Part shown: positions 40,820-50,955 of the stretch, one piece after another
Position numbering within the stretch: position 1 is the stretch's first letter
Layout of the letters: each line of letters starts with the position of its first letter
Origin: an uncultured Lachnospiraceae bacterium
Lineage (GTDB): Bacteria; Bacillota; Clostridia; Lachnospirales; Lachnospiraceae
Length of the DNA stretch: 64,000 bases
Assembly: GCA_947625205.1 (NCBI GenBank)
Contig: CANQNN010000004.1
Coordinates: forward strand, 1 to 64,000
Direction: 5' to 3'
Translations under genes and position numbers: made by a program
Notes under the pieces: model-generated
Databases searched by the model: none
What the model was told of the DNA's origin: nothing
What the model saw: only the letters and a program-made list of their open reading frames with translations

Positions 40820-42238
40820 TTACTCCGTTCCTTCCATTTCGGCAAGAAACTCTTCGGATTTGCTTGCCTTCTCTGTATCCGGGAATAATTCTATCACCTG
40901 CCGGTATGTCTCTTTCGCCTTTTCTTCCTGCTCCGTGCGGTAATAAGCATTCGCGAGATTATAGAGCGCCTCTCCGTTCGTAGCGTCATACTTGAACGCT
41001 TTCTCCAGATTCGGGATCGCATCCTCGTAGTTATCCTGTCTGTACGCTTCATAACCGGCATCATAATATGCCTGCGCTATATTGGGTCCCACAAGGGCCA
41101 ACAGTGTATCATAGAGAGCTTCAAACGCTTCAGAGTTGCCTGTCTCCCCGCCCTCTTCTTCCTCCTCGATCTCATCCAGATAATCCGCCACGGCGGTGAT
41201 ATCTTCAGGATCGGTCAGATACGCACCGGCGGCTTTCATCAGACTATCCACCGACTGCAGGGTGCCGTCCGTACCGAGATACGCCTGCAGGTCCTGCCGC
41301 AGACTGTCGTTCTCGGCAGTCAGTTCATTGATCTGAAGCTGCTGCTCATCGATAGTCGCCGTCTTGGAATCCAACTGTTCGCTGACCTTGCGCAGTTCCC
41401 CGTCGATATCCGCCCTGGCAGTCTGTATCCGGGCCGGCAGGATCAGGAACACGGCGACCGCCAGACCGATGATGATGCCGATGCCGAGATTGAGCAGCGA
41501 TGTGACGCCTTTACCCTCTTTCATATTGACCGGCTGTATGATCGTCTCGTTACCGCTCTGGTACTTGATGACCTCATCCGTCTTGTGCTTCTTCCTCGGA
41601 GAATTTTTGACCCCCTCCTCCGGCAGAAGCATCTCGTCCACTTCTTTCAGATAACGCAGCGTTGCCGTGTTATTCGTATCGATCTCAATACACTTGGTCA
41701 GCTCTCTCTTTGCCTTCTCCCACTCCTCGCTGTTGATATAAAGAAGCGCGAGAAGCTGATGCGCTCTGATAAACCTCGGATTTAAGGATAATACTTTCTT
41801 AAGCTGTATTACCGCCAGATCCAGACTGTCCTGATTACAGTAAGTGAGCGCCTGATTATATTTCTTGATCGTCTGATTGATGATATCCAGACGGTTCTGG
41901 TTCGTCTGGATCATATCTATATAATCGTCCGCTATATTCTTCCTGGGGCGCAGGTTCTTGCTGATAACCCATTCGCTTAACGCCGCTACCACCTCGCCGG
42001 TCTCGAAATACACAAGACCCAGCAGATTTCTCGCTTCCACATTATTCTTATTAAACTTTAAACTCTGCCGCAGACTGTTGACCGCGCCTGTCAGATCTCT
42101 GACATTTGCCCGTTCCAGACCCTCATTGTAAAAACGGTTGGAGATATATATGATCTTCTTATACAGGGCTACATCGGCACCGCAGCTTGTGCAAAAATCG
42201 TGCTCGGACAGAGTACATCCACACCGATAACAAATCAT
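40820..42238 (-). CDS. Zinc-ribbon TPR membrane protein
   Basis: A 472-residue protein with an N-terminal zinc ribbon (CYRCGC and CTSCG, residues about 3-20), tetratricopeptide repeats (about 40-205), a polar linker, one membrane helix (LGIGIIIGLAVAVFLILPA near 255), an extracytoplasmic coiled coil (about 275-325), and C-terminal TPRs (about 385-465). It likely scaffolds protein contacts on both faces of the membrane. The next gene upstream is a 49-residue ORF. The function is unknown. Confidence 0.85.
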   Translation of the reverse strand: MICYRCGCTLSEHDFCTSCGADVALYKKIIYISNRFYNEGLERANVRDLTGAVNSLRQSLKFNKNNVEARNLLGLVYFETGEVVAALSEWVISKNLRPRKNIADDYIDMIQTNQNRLDIINQTIKKYNQALTYCNQDSLDLAVIQLKKVLSLNPRFIRAHQLLALLYINSEEWEKAKRELTKCIEIDTNNTATLRYLKEVDEMLLPEEGVKNSPRKKHKTDEVIKYQSGNETIIQPVNMKEGKGVTSLLNLGIGIIIGLAVAVFLILPARIQTARADIDGELRKVSEQLDSKTATIDEQQLQINELTAENDSLRQDLQAYLGTDGTLQSVDSLMKAAGAYLTDPEDITAVADYLDEIEEEEEGGETGNSEAFEALYDTLLALVGPNIAQAYYDAGYEAYRQDNYEDAIPNLEKAFKYDATNGEALYNLANAYYRTEQEEKAKETYRQVIELFPDTEKASKSEEFLAEMEGTE

Positions 42239-42251
42239 CTATGCCAATCCC

Positions 42252-42401
42252 CTATTCACTGTCTGCTTTCTTTGATTCCTTAACGATCTTAACCATCAGA
42301 TCCGCCATATCCGTCAAATCCTGATTATAAATTGCTTCCTCAGCATCCTCAACCTCCAGGCTGGGATGGAATTTCTTCAATTCTTCTTCAAAATTGATCA
42401 T
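42252..42401 (-). CDS. Small acidic protein overlapping the folC end
   Basis: A 49-residue ORF (opening MINFEEELKKFHPSLEVEDA) with an AAGGAGG ribosome binding site that lies inside the last codons of folC; the genes overlap by 14 bp. Acidic, helical, without a membrane segment. Its tight coupling to folC and the following TPR gene suggests it is real. No family is recognised. Confidence 0.7.
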   Translation of the reverse strand: MINFEEELKKFHPSLEVEDAEEAIYNQDLTDMADLMVKIVKESKKADSE

Positions 42402-43716
42402 GCCGGGGCCTCCTTAAAAGGGCTTTGATCTCGCCCGCCAAATATAATGAACCGACAATATACGCTCTGTCCTCGTCATTCCTGTTGACAGTCAGCTCAT
42501 AAAAAGCCGTCTCCAGGTCATCATATAGCTTACAAATCAGTCCGGTATACTGTCCGAAAGTTTCTTTAAGCACATCGAGCGGCAGAGCGCGGTCGTTCTT
42601 AAGCTCCACCAAACCGATCTCATCAAACAGCCCCGATAAAGCAAGCTCTCTTATCACATCCTGATACTGCTTATCTTTGACTATGGAAAATAGCAGTTTC
42701 CTCTTTCCACTGCAGGGCTGCGTTCTCACTGTATCCAGAAAACTCCTGATCCCGTCTGTATTATGGGCGCCGTCCAGCCAGACAGACGGCCGAATCTCTT
42801 CCATACGCGCCTCCCAGACCATATTGCAGATACCCTCCCTGATCGCAGGCAGCGTAACGCGCTCATCTGACAGGCATTCCAATGCCCGGATAGCGAGAGC
42901 CGCATTCTCAATCTGGTAAACGGCAGACGTAGACACAGTAAAACTAATATATTCATAATAATTTATACGGAGAGAAAAATCAATTGTTTTATTCTTAATC
43001 TTTATATCTTTTATCGCCTCCGGACGGACAGGGAAAGGCTTTGCGCCCACTGCCGCAGCGCATTCCTCTATTTTTTGCGCCACCGTACTCTGCTTGACCG
43101 GATAGATCACCGGAACATCCCGGCGCATAATGCCCGCTTTCTGCTCCGCGATCTTTGGGAGCGTATCGCCCAGATATTCCATATGGTCATAGCCGATGGA
43201 AGTAATGATACACAGCTTCTTATGATCGACCGCATTTGTAGCGTCGAGGCAGCCGCCCAAACCTGTTTCCAGCACTACATATTCTACGCCGACGCGCTCA
43301 AAATACACCGCCCCCATAAAAAAAAGAAACTCAAAAAAGCTGGGATGATATGATTTTTCCGCCAGTCCGGGTGGGAGAGAGGACAGCTTGTCCATCACAT
43401 AGTCAAAAGCTTCCGTAAACTCCTCCTCCGTAGCCATATGTCCGTCAACCGCCATCCGCTCCCGCATCGTGACAAGATGCGGCGACGTAAACATCCCCGC
43501 GGATATATGCGCCGCCCGGAACACGGAACACAAATAAGCACAAACGGAACCCTTTCCGTTTGTGCCTGCCACATGTATAATTTTACAATTTTTCATAGGA
43601 CTCCCGATATGTTTCAGAAACAGCCGGGTGTCCTCAAGACTGTTCTTGCCGGTGAATTTGGGAATCCCGTTTATATAGGACTCCGCTTCCCGGTAACGGT
43701 TGATCTGTGTCTCCAT
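42388..43716 (-). CDS. folC: Folylpolyglutamate/dihydrofolate synthase
   Basis: A 442-residue Mur-ligase-family enzyme with P-loop GTNGKGSVCAYL near 50, FTSPHLVTMRERM, the omega-loop/metal region LETGLGGCLDATNA near 155 and DGAHNTDGIRSF near 320. It adds glutamate to folates and may make dihydrofolate. I choose the ATG at 43716; a TTG four codons earlier is possible. The stop region carries the ribosome binding site of the next small gene. Confidence 0.95.
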   Translation of the reverse strand: METQINRYREAESYINGIPKFTGKNSLEDTRLFLKHIGSPMKNCKIIHVAGTNGKGSVCAYLCSVFRAAHISAGMFTSPHLVTMRERMAVDGHMATEEEFTEAFDYVMDKLSSLPPGLAEKSYHPSFFEFLFFMGAVYFERVGVEYVVLETGLGGCLDATNAVDHKKLCIITSIGYDHMEYLGDTLPKIAEQKAGIMRRDVPVIYPVKQSTVAQKIEECAAAVGAKPFPVRPEAIKDIKIKNKTIDFSLRINYYEYISFTVSTSAVYQIENAALAIRALECLSDERVTLPAIREGICNMVWEARMEEIRPSVWLDGAHNTDGIRSFLDTVRTQPCSGKRKLLFSIVKDKQYQDVIRELALSGLFDEIGLVELKNDRALPLDVLKETFGQYTGLICKLYDDLETAFYELTVNRNDEDRAYIVGSLYLAGEIKALLRRPRHDQF

Positions 43717-43760
43717 TGCCTGTCCCAATCATTTGACGCCGCATGCCGTACTGCCCGCAG

Positions 43761-45284
43761 CTACAGCACCGCCGCTTCGATAACGCCATTGTCCGCCTTG
43801 TATTTCATAAAACGGGTCTCTTTATCGATCACCATCTGCTCCGCATTGATACAGATGAGCACATTGCGGTAAATATTACCGTCCACCTTGATGCTTGCGC
43901 CTTTACTCTGTTCCATGACCTCTTCCAGCGACTCCCGCTCCCGCTCAGCGGCATCAAGCTGTGCAAAGTAATCGTCCTTCATTTTGTTCCACTCCGCCAG
44001 CTTGGCTTCCGTATCTGCAGACGTACTGGAACCCCGCATACGTTTTTCCCTGAGCGCATCCGTCATGGTATCCACCAGTTCCGCCAGTTTTTCCTTGATC
44101 TCGCTCTCTTTGTGCCGCACGTCGAGAAGCTTCTCATACTCCTGCGCTTCATAGCCGCAGTGCAGGATCGTCTTGACCTCCGCGTCACTTCCGGCCACCT
44201 GTGCCTGAATACCCTTAAGGCCGTGAACATAACCGCCGATGATACACCCCTTCTTGCCTGCAGTAACCACCTTATCCCCGGCCGCTACATGCGCATTCAG
44301 GATCGTATTGGAATGAACCATTCCGCCTGACTCGACGGTTGTATTTTCTATGAAATCGGCAAACACATTGCCCCTCGCGGATATCTTGCCGCCGCCCTGA
44401 ATACCGCGGCTTAAGATAACATCACCGCCCGCGAACAGCGTAACGCAACCCGCCGTGCCGTGGATCTCGATATTACGTCCGGCACGGATCGTCACACCGC
44501 TCTCCACGTTGCCGTTGACGATCACATCGCCGAAAAATTCTATCTTGCCTATGATCATCGTCACATCGCCTCTGATCTCGTGCACGTTCTGAATATCGAT
44601 CTTACCGTTCTTAACCTCCACCTTGCCGTCAGACTGCGCATAATACTCATTGTTCTCTCTCAGAATGCCTTTGCCGCGCATGGGCGGAAGGTCTTTGGAC
44701 GGTTTTGCCTTGAGTTCGCCGCCGTAAACCGTGTATCCGTCCATTCCCGGTATCGCATAGTGGTATACAGCGACCTTATCGCCCTTATGCACATTCTGGA
44801 GGGCGCTCATACTGGTGTAATCTACAGTCCCGTCCTCTCTGATCTTAGGCAGCCCGTATTCCTCCGGTGTAAACAGATATTCAAAATACCCGTCCTTGCC
44901 GTCCACGCTCCTCTGCCCCTGCGCTACGAGGATCTCCCGATTATAAACTTTCTTCTTGATCATCGCAGACAGATTGGAGCTGTGGAATCCCTTGACGATA
45001 CCCTTATGCTCAAGGTAGGTCACAAGATCGTTCTTGGTGTAGATCTGTTCCTGATAAGGAGGCGTCAGGTAAAGCCACGCCGCCATAGCATCCTGGTCCA
45101 CACGCAGATAAGTACCCGCCGCCAATCCTGCATTCAGATCGCGGAAGACCGTGCTTTCCATTTCACCATGCTCCAGCTCTGCCGGCGCTGACGACACATC
45201 CGCGGACGGCATCTGCTGTGATACCCTGGACATAGCGTTCTTCAGCTTGTTCAGCTGCTCCTGTGTAAACATGGCTTCGCTCAC
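43761..45284 (-). CDS. FapA/DUF342 family protein
   Basis: A 507-residue protein from a GTG at 45284, chosen because GGAGG lies eight bases upstream; the next ATG (45272) is an alternative. The middle part (about residues 155-370) is a right-handed beta-helix of polymer-forming repeats (GDVIVNGNVESGVTIRAGRNIEIHG, split by turns), and the C-terminus is a coiled coil. FapA-type proteins are linked to flagella or sporulation surfaces in some clostridia but their exact role is unsettled. It lies between folC and valS, without other motility genes nearby. Confidence 0.88.
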   Translation of the reverse strand: MSEAMFTQEQLNKLKNAMSRVSQQMPSADVSSAPAELEHGEMESTVFRDLNAGLAAGTYLRVDQDAMAAWLYLTPPYQEQIYTKNDLVTYLEHKGIVKGFHSSNLSAMIKKKVYNREILVAQGQRSVDGKDGYFEYLFTPEEYGLPKIREDGTVDYTSMSALQNVHKGDKVAVYHYAIPGMDGYTVYGGELKAKPSKDLPPMRGKGILRENNEYYAQSDGKVEVKNGKIDIQNVHEIRGDVTMIIGKIEFFGDVIVNGNVESGVTIRAGRNIEIHGTAGCVTLFAGGDVILSRGIQGGGKISARGNVFADFIENTTVESGGMVHSNTILNAHVAAGDKVVTAGKKGCIIGGYVHGLKGIQAQVAGSDAEVKTILHCGYEAQEYEKLLDVRHKESEIKEKLAELVDTMTDALREKRMRGSSTSADTEAKLAEWNKMKDDYFAQLDAAERERESLEEVMEQSKGASIKVDGNIYRNVLICINAEQMVIDKETRFMKYKADNGVIEAAVL

Positions 45285-45392
45285 GTGACTCACCTCCCCT
45301 GATAATATATCTTCTATAGCCAAAATATCCTGACTTTACTTTACACTAAATCGCCCTATTTTTCCAGTGCAAAATAGACAAAACAACAAAGT

Positions 45393-48092
45393 TTATTTAC
45401 GAAGCTGTGAAAGACGCTCTTTAACCTGCGCGGACATCTGCATATACTTCTCCAGTTTCGCACGTTCCTCGGCCACTTTTGCCTCCGGCGCCTTCGCCAT
45501 AAACCGCTCGTTGCGCAGCATACCGTTTACACGGGCCAACTCGCCTTCCAGACGTTTTTCCTCCTTCTCCAGACGCTCGATCTCCTGCCGGATATCGACC
45601 AGTTCCTCAAAAGGAATGTAGACTGTAGCGCCCATGACAACCACCGATACCGCATCGTCGGCAATGCCGCTCTTATCCGCCTGCACCGTCACCTCGCTTG
45701 CACCTGCAAGAGACGCAAAGAAAAGTCTGCCTTCGCCAAAGATGCTCCGCACCTCTTCCTTCTCACTGACAACATATACGGCCGCTTTTCTGCCCGGCGC
45801 CACATTCATCTGCGTGCGGATATTTCTGATACCGCGCACGGCCTCCTTGATCAGTCCGATCGATTTCTCCTCCGCAGGGTACGCCAGGTCATCCGTGTAT
45901 TCAGGCCATCTGGAGATCATGATGGATTCTTCACTGCTCTGGATCGTACAGAATATCTCCTCGGTAATAAAAGGCATATAAGGATGTAACAGCTTCAGCG
46001 CATCGATCAGGACATGCTTAAGCGTCCACAATGCCGCGTTCGTGCTGCCCTGTTCATCCGTATCTTTCCGGTACAGCCGCGGCTTTACCATCTCGATATA
46101 CCAGTCGCAGAACTCATCCCATATAAAATCATATACTTTCTGTACGGCAATGCCCAGCTCATAATTGTCGATATTATCCGTCACATCGCGTATCAGTGTG
46201 TTTAAGCCTGACAGGATCCATTTGTCCGCCGGTTCGAGATATGTCCTGATATCATCATATGAGACCTCCCAACCGCACGTTCCGGTTTTCTCCTGCGCCT
46301 GCTCCATGTTCATCATGATGAAGCGCGATGCGTTCCAGACCTTGTTGGCAAAGTTCCTGCTGGACTCCACTCTTTCATAGTAGAAACGCATATCATTGCC
46401 CGGCGCATTACCAGTGATCAGCGTAAGCCGCAGCGCGTCCGCGCCGTACTTGTCAATGATCTCCAGCGGATCGATACCGTTGCCGAGGGACTTGCTCATC
46501 TTACGCCCCTGTGAATCTCTTACAAGTCCGTGGAAGAGCACTGTGTGGAACGGTTTTTCTCCCATTTGTTCATAGCCCGAGAAGATCATGCGGATAACCC
46601 AGAAAAAGATGATGTCGTATCCTGTCACAAGCACGTCCGTCGGATAGAAATATTTAAGCTCAGGGGTTTGCTCCGGCCATCCAAGCGTGGAGAAGGGCCA
46701 CAGCGCGGACGAAAACCATGTATCCAGCGTATCCGGGTCCTGGGTCAGATGCGTACAACCGCACTTCGGACATACAACCGGCGCGCTCTTAGCCACCGTG
46801 ATCTCACCGCACTCGTCGCAATAGTATGCGGGTATTCTGTGGCCCCACCACAGCTGACGGCTGATACACCAGTCGCGTATATTGTCCGTCCAGTTAAAGT
46901 ATGTTTTGTTCATGCGCTCAGGAACCAGCCTGATGTCGCCGTTTTTAACCGCCTCCACTGCAGGTTTTATCAGCTCGTCCATCTTGACAAACCACTGTTT
47001 CTTGATAAGCGGTTCGATCGTCGTACCGCAGCGGTCATGCGTGCCTACATTGTGCGAATAATCCTCTATACGTACCAGAAGTCCCTCCGCCTTCAGTTCC
47101 TCCACGATCTGCTTTCTCGCTTCATAGCGGTCCAGACCTTCATACTTTCCGCCGTTCGCATTAATCGTCGCGTCATCGTTCATAATGTTGATTTCCGGCA
47201 GATTGTGGCGTTTTCCAACCTCAAAATCGTTGGGATCGTGTGCCGGCGTGATCTTGACAACGCCCGTACCAAACTCCATATCGACATACTCATCTTCCAC
47301 AATGGGGATCGCCTTATTCACGATCGGCAGCCACACCTGTCTGCCTTTTAAGTGCGTATACCGCTCGTCGTTCGGATTGATGGCAACCGCCGTATCGCCA
47401 AGCATCGTCTCCGGCCGCGTAGTGGCAAATTCAAGGAATTCCGTCTTGCTCGGCTGACCGTTCTCATCCACAAGCGGATACTTGATATGCCAGAAATGCC
47501 CCGCCTGTTCCTCATACTCTACTTCCGCATCGGAAATAGAAGTGTTGCACACCGGACACCAGTTGATGATCCTGCTGCCCTTGTATATCCAGCCTTTTTC
47601 ATGCATCTTACAGAATACTTCTGTGACCGCCCTGTTACAGCCCTCATCCATTGTAAAACGCTCTCTGTCCCAGTCGCAGGACGAACCCAGCTTCTTAAGC
47701 TGGCTAATGATGCGTCCGCCGTACTCCTCTTTCCATTCCCACGCACGCTTAAGGAATCCTTCACGCCCCAGGTCTTCTTTAGATATACCCTCCTCCTTAA
47801 GCTTCTCTATGATGCGTACCTCCGTTGCAATGGAGGCATGGTCTGTGCCCGGCTGCCAGAGGGCATTGTACCCCTGCATTCTCTTATAGCGGATCAGGAT
47901 ATCCTGCATGGTGTTGTCTAACGCGTGCCCCATGTGGAGCTGTCCCGTGATGTTCGGCGGCGGAATGACGATGGTAAACGGTTTCTTTGTCTCGTCCACC
48001 TCCGCATGAAAATATTTTTTGTCCAGCCATTTCTGGTACAGTCTTTCTTCTATGTCCTTAGGATCATAGGTCTTGGCCAATTCTTTGCTCAT
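45393..48092 (-). CDS. valS: Valyl-tRNA synthetase
   Basis: A full-length 899-residue class-Ia synthetase: PPPNITGQLHMGHAL (HIGH-type) near 45, CP1 editing domain about 190-380, KMSKS in GRKMSKSLGNGID near 545, anticodon-binding domain and a C-terminal coiled coil rich in Glu and Lys. It charges tRNA-Val in the cytoplasm. AGGAGGAGG before the ATG. Its transcription is controlled by a T-box leader directly upstream. Confidence 0.98.
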   Translation of the reverse strand: MSKELAKTYDPKDIEERLYQKWLDKKYFHAEVDETKKPFTIVIPPPNITGQLHMGHALDNTMQDILIRYKRMQGYNALWQPGTDHASIATEVRIIEKLKEEGISKEDLGREGFLKRAWEWKEEYGGRIISQLKKLGSSCDWDRERFTMDEGCNRAVTEVFCKMHEKGWIYKGSRIINWCPVCNTSISDAEVEYEEQAGHFWHIKYPLVDENGQPSKTEFLEFATTRPETMLGDTAVAINPNDERYTHLKGRQVWLPIVNKAIPIVEDEYVDMEFGTGVVKITPAHDPNDFEVGKRHNLPEINIMNDDATINANGGKYEGLDRYEARKQIVEELKAEGLLVRIEDYSHNVGTHDRCGTTIEPLIKKQWFVKMDELIKPAVEAVKNGDIRLVPERMNKTYFNWTDNIRDWCISRQLWWGHRIPAYYCDECGEITVAKSAPVVCPKCGCTHLTQDPDTLDTWFSSALWPFSTLGWPEQTPELKYFYPTDVLVTGYDIIFFWVIRMIFSGYEQMGEKPFHTVLFHGLVRDSQGRKMSKSLGNGIDPLEIIDKYGADALRLTLITGNAPGNDMRFYYERVESSRNFANKVWNASRFIMMNMEQAQEKTGTCGWEVSYDDIRTYLEPADKWILSGLNTLIRDVTDNIDNYELGIAVQKVYDFIWDEFCDWYIEMVKPRLYRKDTDEQGSTNAALWTLKHVLIDALKLLHPYMPFITEEIFCTIQSSEESIMISRWPEYTDDLAYPAEEKSIGLIKEAVRGIRNIRTQMNVAPGRKAAVYVVSEKEEVRSIFGEGRLFFASLAGASEVTVQADKSGIADDAVSVVVMGATVYIPFEELVDIRQEIERLEKEEKRLEGELARVNGMLRNERFMAKAPEAKVAEERAKLEKYMQMSAQVKERLSQLRK

Positions 48093-48107
48093 GATTTCCT
48101 CCTCCTA

Positions 48108-48485
48108 ACAAAACAACGCCCTCTGCCACACCGGGCAAAGGGCGCATAATACGCGGTACCACCTTAGTTTCTCACTCACTGATTCATAGGAATCGCGTCC
48201 TGTAACGGGGACCTTCCGTGAACGCTTACTGCGGCACATTCCTGACAAGCTCCGCCTGTGCGGTATCTGTCTGCTCTGCCGGTGTTCGGCGTTCAGGTTC
48301 CAGAGCTACCTTCCATGACGCCTTTCCGAAACGCCTCGCAGCATACGGTCGTTCTCTCTGACGGCGGCTGTCATGTACTCCTCTCTGTCATCACCTGTAG
48401 ATCATGTTATCGGCGGCTGCACCGGTCTGCGGTATTCTGCTCTTTCCGCTCTTTATACCGTGTACTGCCACTCTTTATATTACAT
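48108..48485 (-). ncRNA. T-box leader of valS
   Basis: A T-box riboswitch precedes valS. The invariant AAGGTGGTACCGCG is at 48165-48152; stem I begins around 48390 with AGAGGAGTACATGAC. The terminator stem is the GC-rich pair around CGCCCT/AGGGCG (48118-48144), followed on the minus strand by TTGTTTTG. Uncharged tRNA-Val should pair with the specifier triplet and the bulge and prevent termination. The specifier was not securely located by eye; a GTA in the GGTAGC segment is a candidate. Confidence 0.93.
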
Positions 48486-48486
48486 T

Positions 48487-48515
48487 AATATAGTGAGCCG
48501 GCTGATTTTTGTCAA
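48487..48515 (-). promoter_or_regulatory. valS T-box promoter
   Basis: TTGACA (48515-48510) and TATATT (48492-48487) are 17 bp apart on the minus strand, just upstream of the T-box leader. This is a near-consensus vegetative promoter. Confidence 0.88.
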
Positions 48516-48573
48516 GGCTTTTTCGCACAGCATCCTCACCACAGCATCCTCTGCCCTCCTCTGCCACGCACAG

Positions 48574-50604
48574 TCAGGGCGCGTCATGAGGCTCACGGTC
48601 GATGACCTGCAGAAATACCTCCACAAGATGAGGATCAAACTGCGTGCCCGAACATCTGAGAAGCTCCTGTACGGCATCCTCCCTGCTCATCGCCTTGTGG
48701 TAAGGTCTGTCGTGCACCATAACGTCATGGGAATCCACCACTGTGATGATCCGGGATAAAAGCGGAATCTCCTCCCCTTTCAGTCCGCCCGGATAGCCGT
48801 TGCCGTCCCACCGCTCATGATGATGCAGTATATACTCCGCGATCGACTGCAGCTCCTTGGACGCGCTGGCGATACGATACCCTTTCTCCGTGTGGGTCTT
48901 CATGATCTCCCACTCCTCGTCCGTCAGCTTGCCGGGTTTGAGCAGAATAGAATGCGGGATGGCGATCTTGCCGATGTCATGAAGCACCGCAAGAAGCTCC
49001 AGCTTCCCCAGCTCGGCGTCCGACAGCTTCAGCGCTTTCCCAAGCTTCACCGCCATCTCCTTTGTGCGCTCAACGTGTTCTTCCGTCTCGTAATCGCTCT
49101 CTGTGAGCGTCTGTGTCAGGGAATCTAACAGTGAACTCTTCTGGGATGTCTCGCTCATCAGTTTCTTCGTCCGCATACTGTTGACGGCTTCCCTGACCGC
49201 ATCGTCCACCGACTTGCTGCCGTCCCTGATGACCGCAATGCCGTATTCAAGGTCCGCCGCGATACCCACATCGCTTCCGGCGCAATACTGCTCCTTGATA
49301 TTCTTAAACAGACGGTCCGCATACTCCTGTTCTGCTTCGATCAGGCCCGCCGCCATATCGCCGCCGTCCAGTCTTGCCAGCACCGCGGACTTGGGCAGAT
49401 TGTTGCGCAGAAGATCGGCCGCGCTCTTAAGCATCTCGTTACCCTTTGCCCAGCCGTATACATCGTTTATAAACCCGATTCCGTTTGTATTGCACACAAC
49501 GACTGTGACCGGGTACAGTTTCTGCCCCACATAATTTTCCATATTGGCGTAAAAACTCTGTTTGGAATAAAGCCTCGTCAGAGAATCCCTCTCGATCACC
49601 GTGCTCTTCATGATAAGCAAATGACCTATAATACGGTTTTTACCGTCTCTGAGACAGTTAAAATTGCACTGGTACACTTTTTCACCCACATCGCTGGGAT
49701 TGTTCCATTCAAACACCTGGTCCGTCACCGTGTCCTGCAATTCCTTAAAAGCGGCGAGCTGCATAAAATCCACCATACTGATCCGCTCCTGGCTATTCAG
49801 CATCGGGAACAGGTTGCGCATATCCTGGTTGGTGTCCGCCACATACCCCTCATAGTCAAACAGTACCATAGGCATCCCCATATATTCCAGTATCATCTTA
49901 CGGGTGGAATTGAGCATACCCCTGGAAGCGTAGTCAAAGGTATTCCAGTAGACAAACGGGCAGATAAAACCGTATATCGGCACAGATATATCGACCGGAA
50001 GCTTTACCGCGCCCGACATATAGGCATAGCTGAGAATCATCAGCCCGACCAGACCGATCAGGCTGTTACGGTATCTGGCGCAGTATATCTTCGGCACATT
50101 CAGCGTTTTCACCAAAAGCGCGCATGCCGTAATGCCGGCAAACAGGTAAGACAGCCCCAGATGCAGATAAAAAAGCGGTTTCGCCACATACATATACTTA
50201 ATGGCATATATGCTGTACATATTATACTGGTAACGCATGAGGATCTCAGTAAAAATATTGACAATCAAAAGCACGCAGTCAGCCAGCGCCAGCAGTCCGA
50301 AAACAGGATACAGATACCTCTTGCGTTTAAACACCACGACTTTTGATTCCGTAAATTCAAACGTATACAAAAACACCGCCAGAAGCATTACGATGAGACA
50401 GATAAAATAAATGCTGGTACATACGGATGCCGCAATATAGGAATCGACCCTGATCCGGACCATGTATGCAATGTTCACCGCGGCTGCCGACAGGAACATA
50501 TTTCCTGTGAATACAGCGAGTAAATTTTTCTTTCTATATGAATTTACGGCATAGAAGGCAGCGCATAAAGCCGCCAGACTATAACAGATGTATATCCAGA
50601 TCAT
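48574..50604 (-). CDS. Membrane HD-GYP protein with degenerate GGDEF domain
   Basis: A 676-residue protein with about eight N-terminal membrane helices (1-235), a PAS-like linker, a GGDEF-like domain (about 340-480) and an HD-GYP domain (about 490-665: LHDIGKIAIPHSIL, HHERWDGNGYPGGLKGEEIP, HD and GYP motifs present). The GGDEF signature reads GGDMA, so cyclase activity is doubtful while c-di-GMP phosphodiesterase activity by the HD-GYP domain is likely. GAGGG before the ATG. It would act as a membrane receptor lowering c-di-GMP. Confidence 0.88.
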   Translation of the reverse strand: MIWIYICYSLAALCAAFYAVNSYRKKNLLAVFTGNMFLSAAAVNIAYMVRIRVDSYIAASVCTSIYFICLIVMLLAVFLYTFEFTESKVVVFKRKRYLYPVFGLLALADCVLLIVNIFTEILMRYQYNMYSIYAIKYMYVAKPLFYLHLGLSYLFAGITACALLVKTLNVPKIYCARYRNSLIGLVGLMILSYAYMSGAVKLPVDISVPIYGFICPFVYWNTFDYASRGMLNSTRKMILEYMGMPMVLFDYEGYVADTNQDMRNLFPMLNSQERISMVDFMQLAAFKELQDTVTDQVFEWNNPSDVGEKVYQCNFNCLRDGKNRIIGHLLIMKSTVIERDSLTRLYSKQSFYANMENYVGQKLYPVTVVVCNTNGIGFINDVYGWAKGNEMLKSAADLLRNNLPKSAVLARLDGGDMAAGLIEAEQEYADRLFKNIKEQYCAGSDVGIAADLEYGIAVIRDGSKSVDDAVREAVNSMRTKKLMSETSQKSSLLDSLTQTLTESDYETEEHVERTKEMAVKLGKALKLSDAELGKLELLAVLHDIGKIAIPHSILLKPGKLTDEEWEIMKTHTEKGYRIASASKELQSIAEYILHHHERWDGNGYPGGLKGEEIPLLSRIITVVDSHDVMVHDRPYHKAMSREDAVQELLRCSGTQFDPHLVEVFLQVIDREPHDAP

Positions 50605-50955
50605 ATATTTCCCTCACGCGCCCCTTACAGGCCCTTTTTACGGCAGTGATCCCCACGTATTCTGCCGATTTTATTTATTGTAGCATAATTTTCCCCTCTT
50701 CGACAGATTTCCGCCCTTGTGATTAAGCACAAATCTTCATGAAAGAAATTGTATAGATTGCCCGAAAGCAGCGCCGGAAAACAGAATACAGACAGAATGC
50801 AGTGCATATAGGATACAGATATAGGGTACAAATATAGCATACTCTAATCTGGCATTGTTAAAAATTTTTAATTTGGCACTTTCAGTCATGCCATCATGGT
50901 GTATAGTAGTGACATAAAAAGGAATACCCGGAAGCTCCGGGGAATGGAGGATATT
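50605..50955. other. 351-bp gap between the HD-GYP gene and the ECF gene
   Basis: No convincing gene. A run of loosely repeated A/T/G words (ACAG, GATACAGATATAG) occupies 50775-50850, and a 14-bp perfect palindrome TTAAAAATTTTTAA is at 50858-50871. A TATAGT near 50903 is the best -10 for the ECF gene, with a weak -35. No riboswitch family was recognised. Confidence 0.4.
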
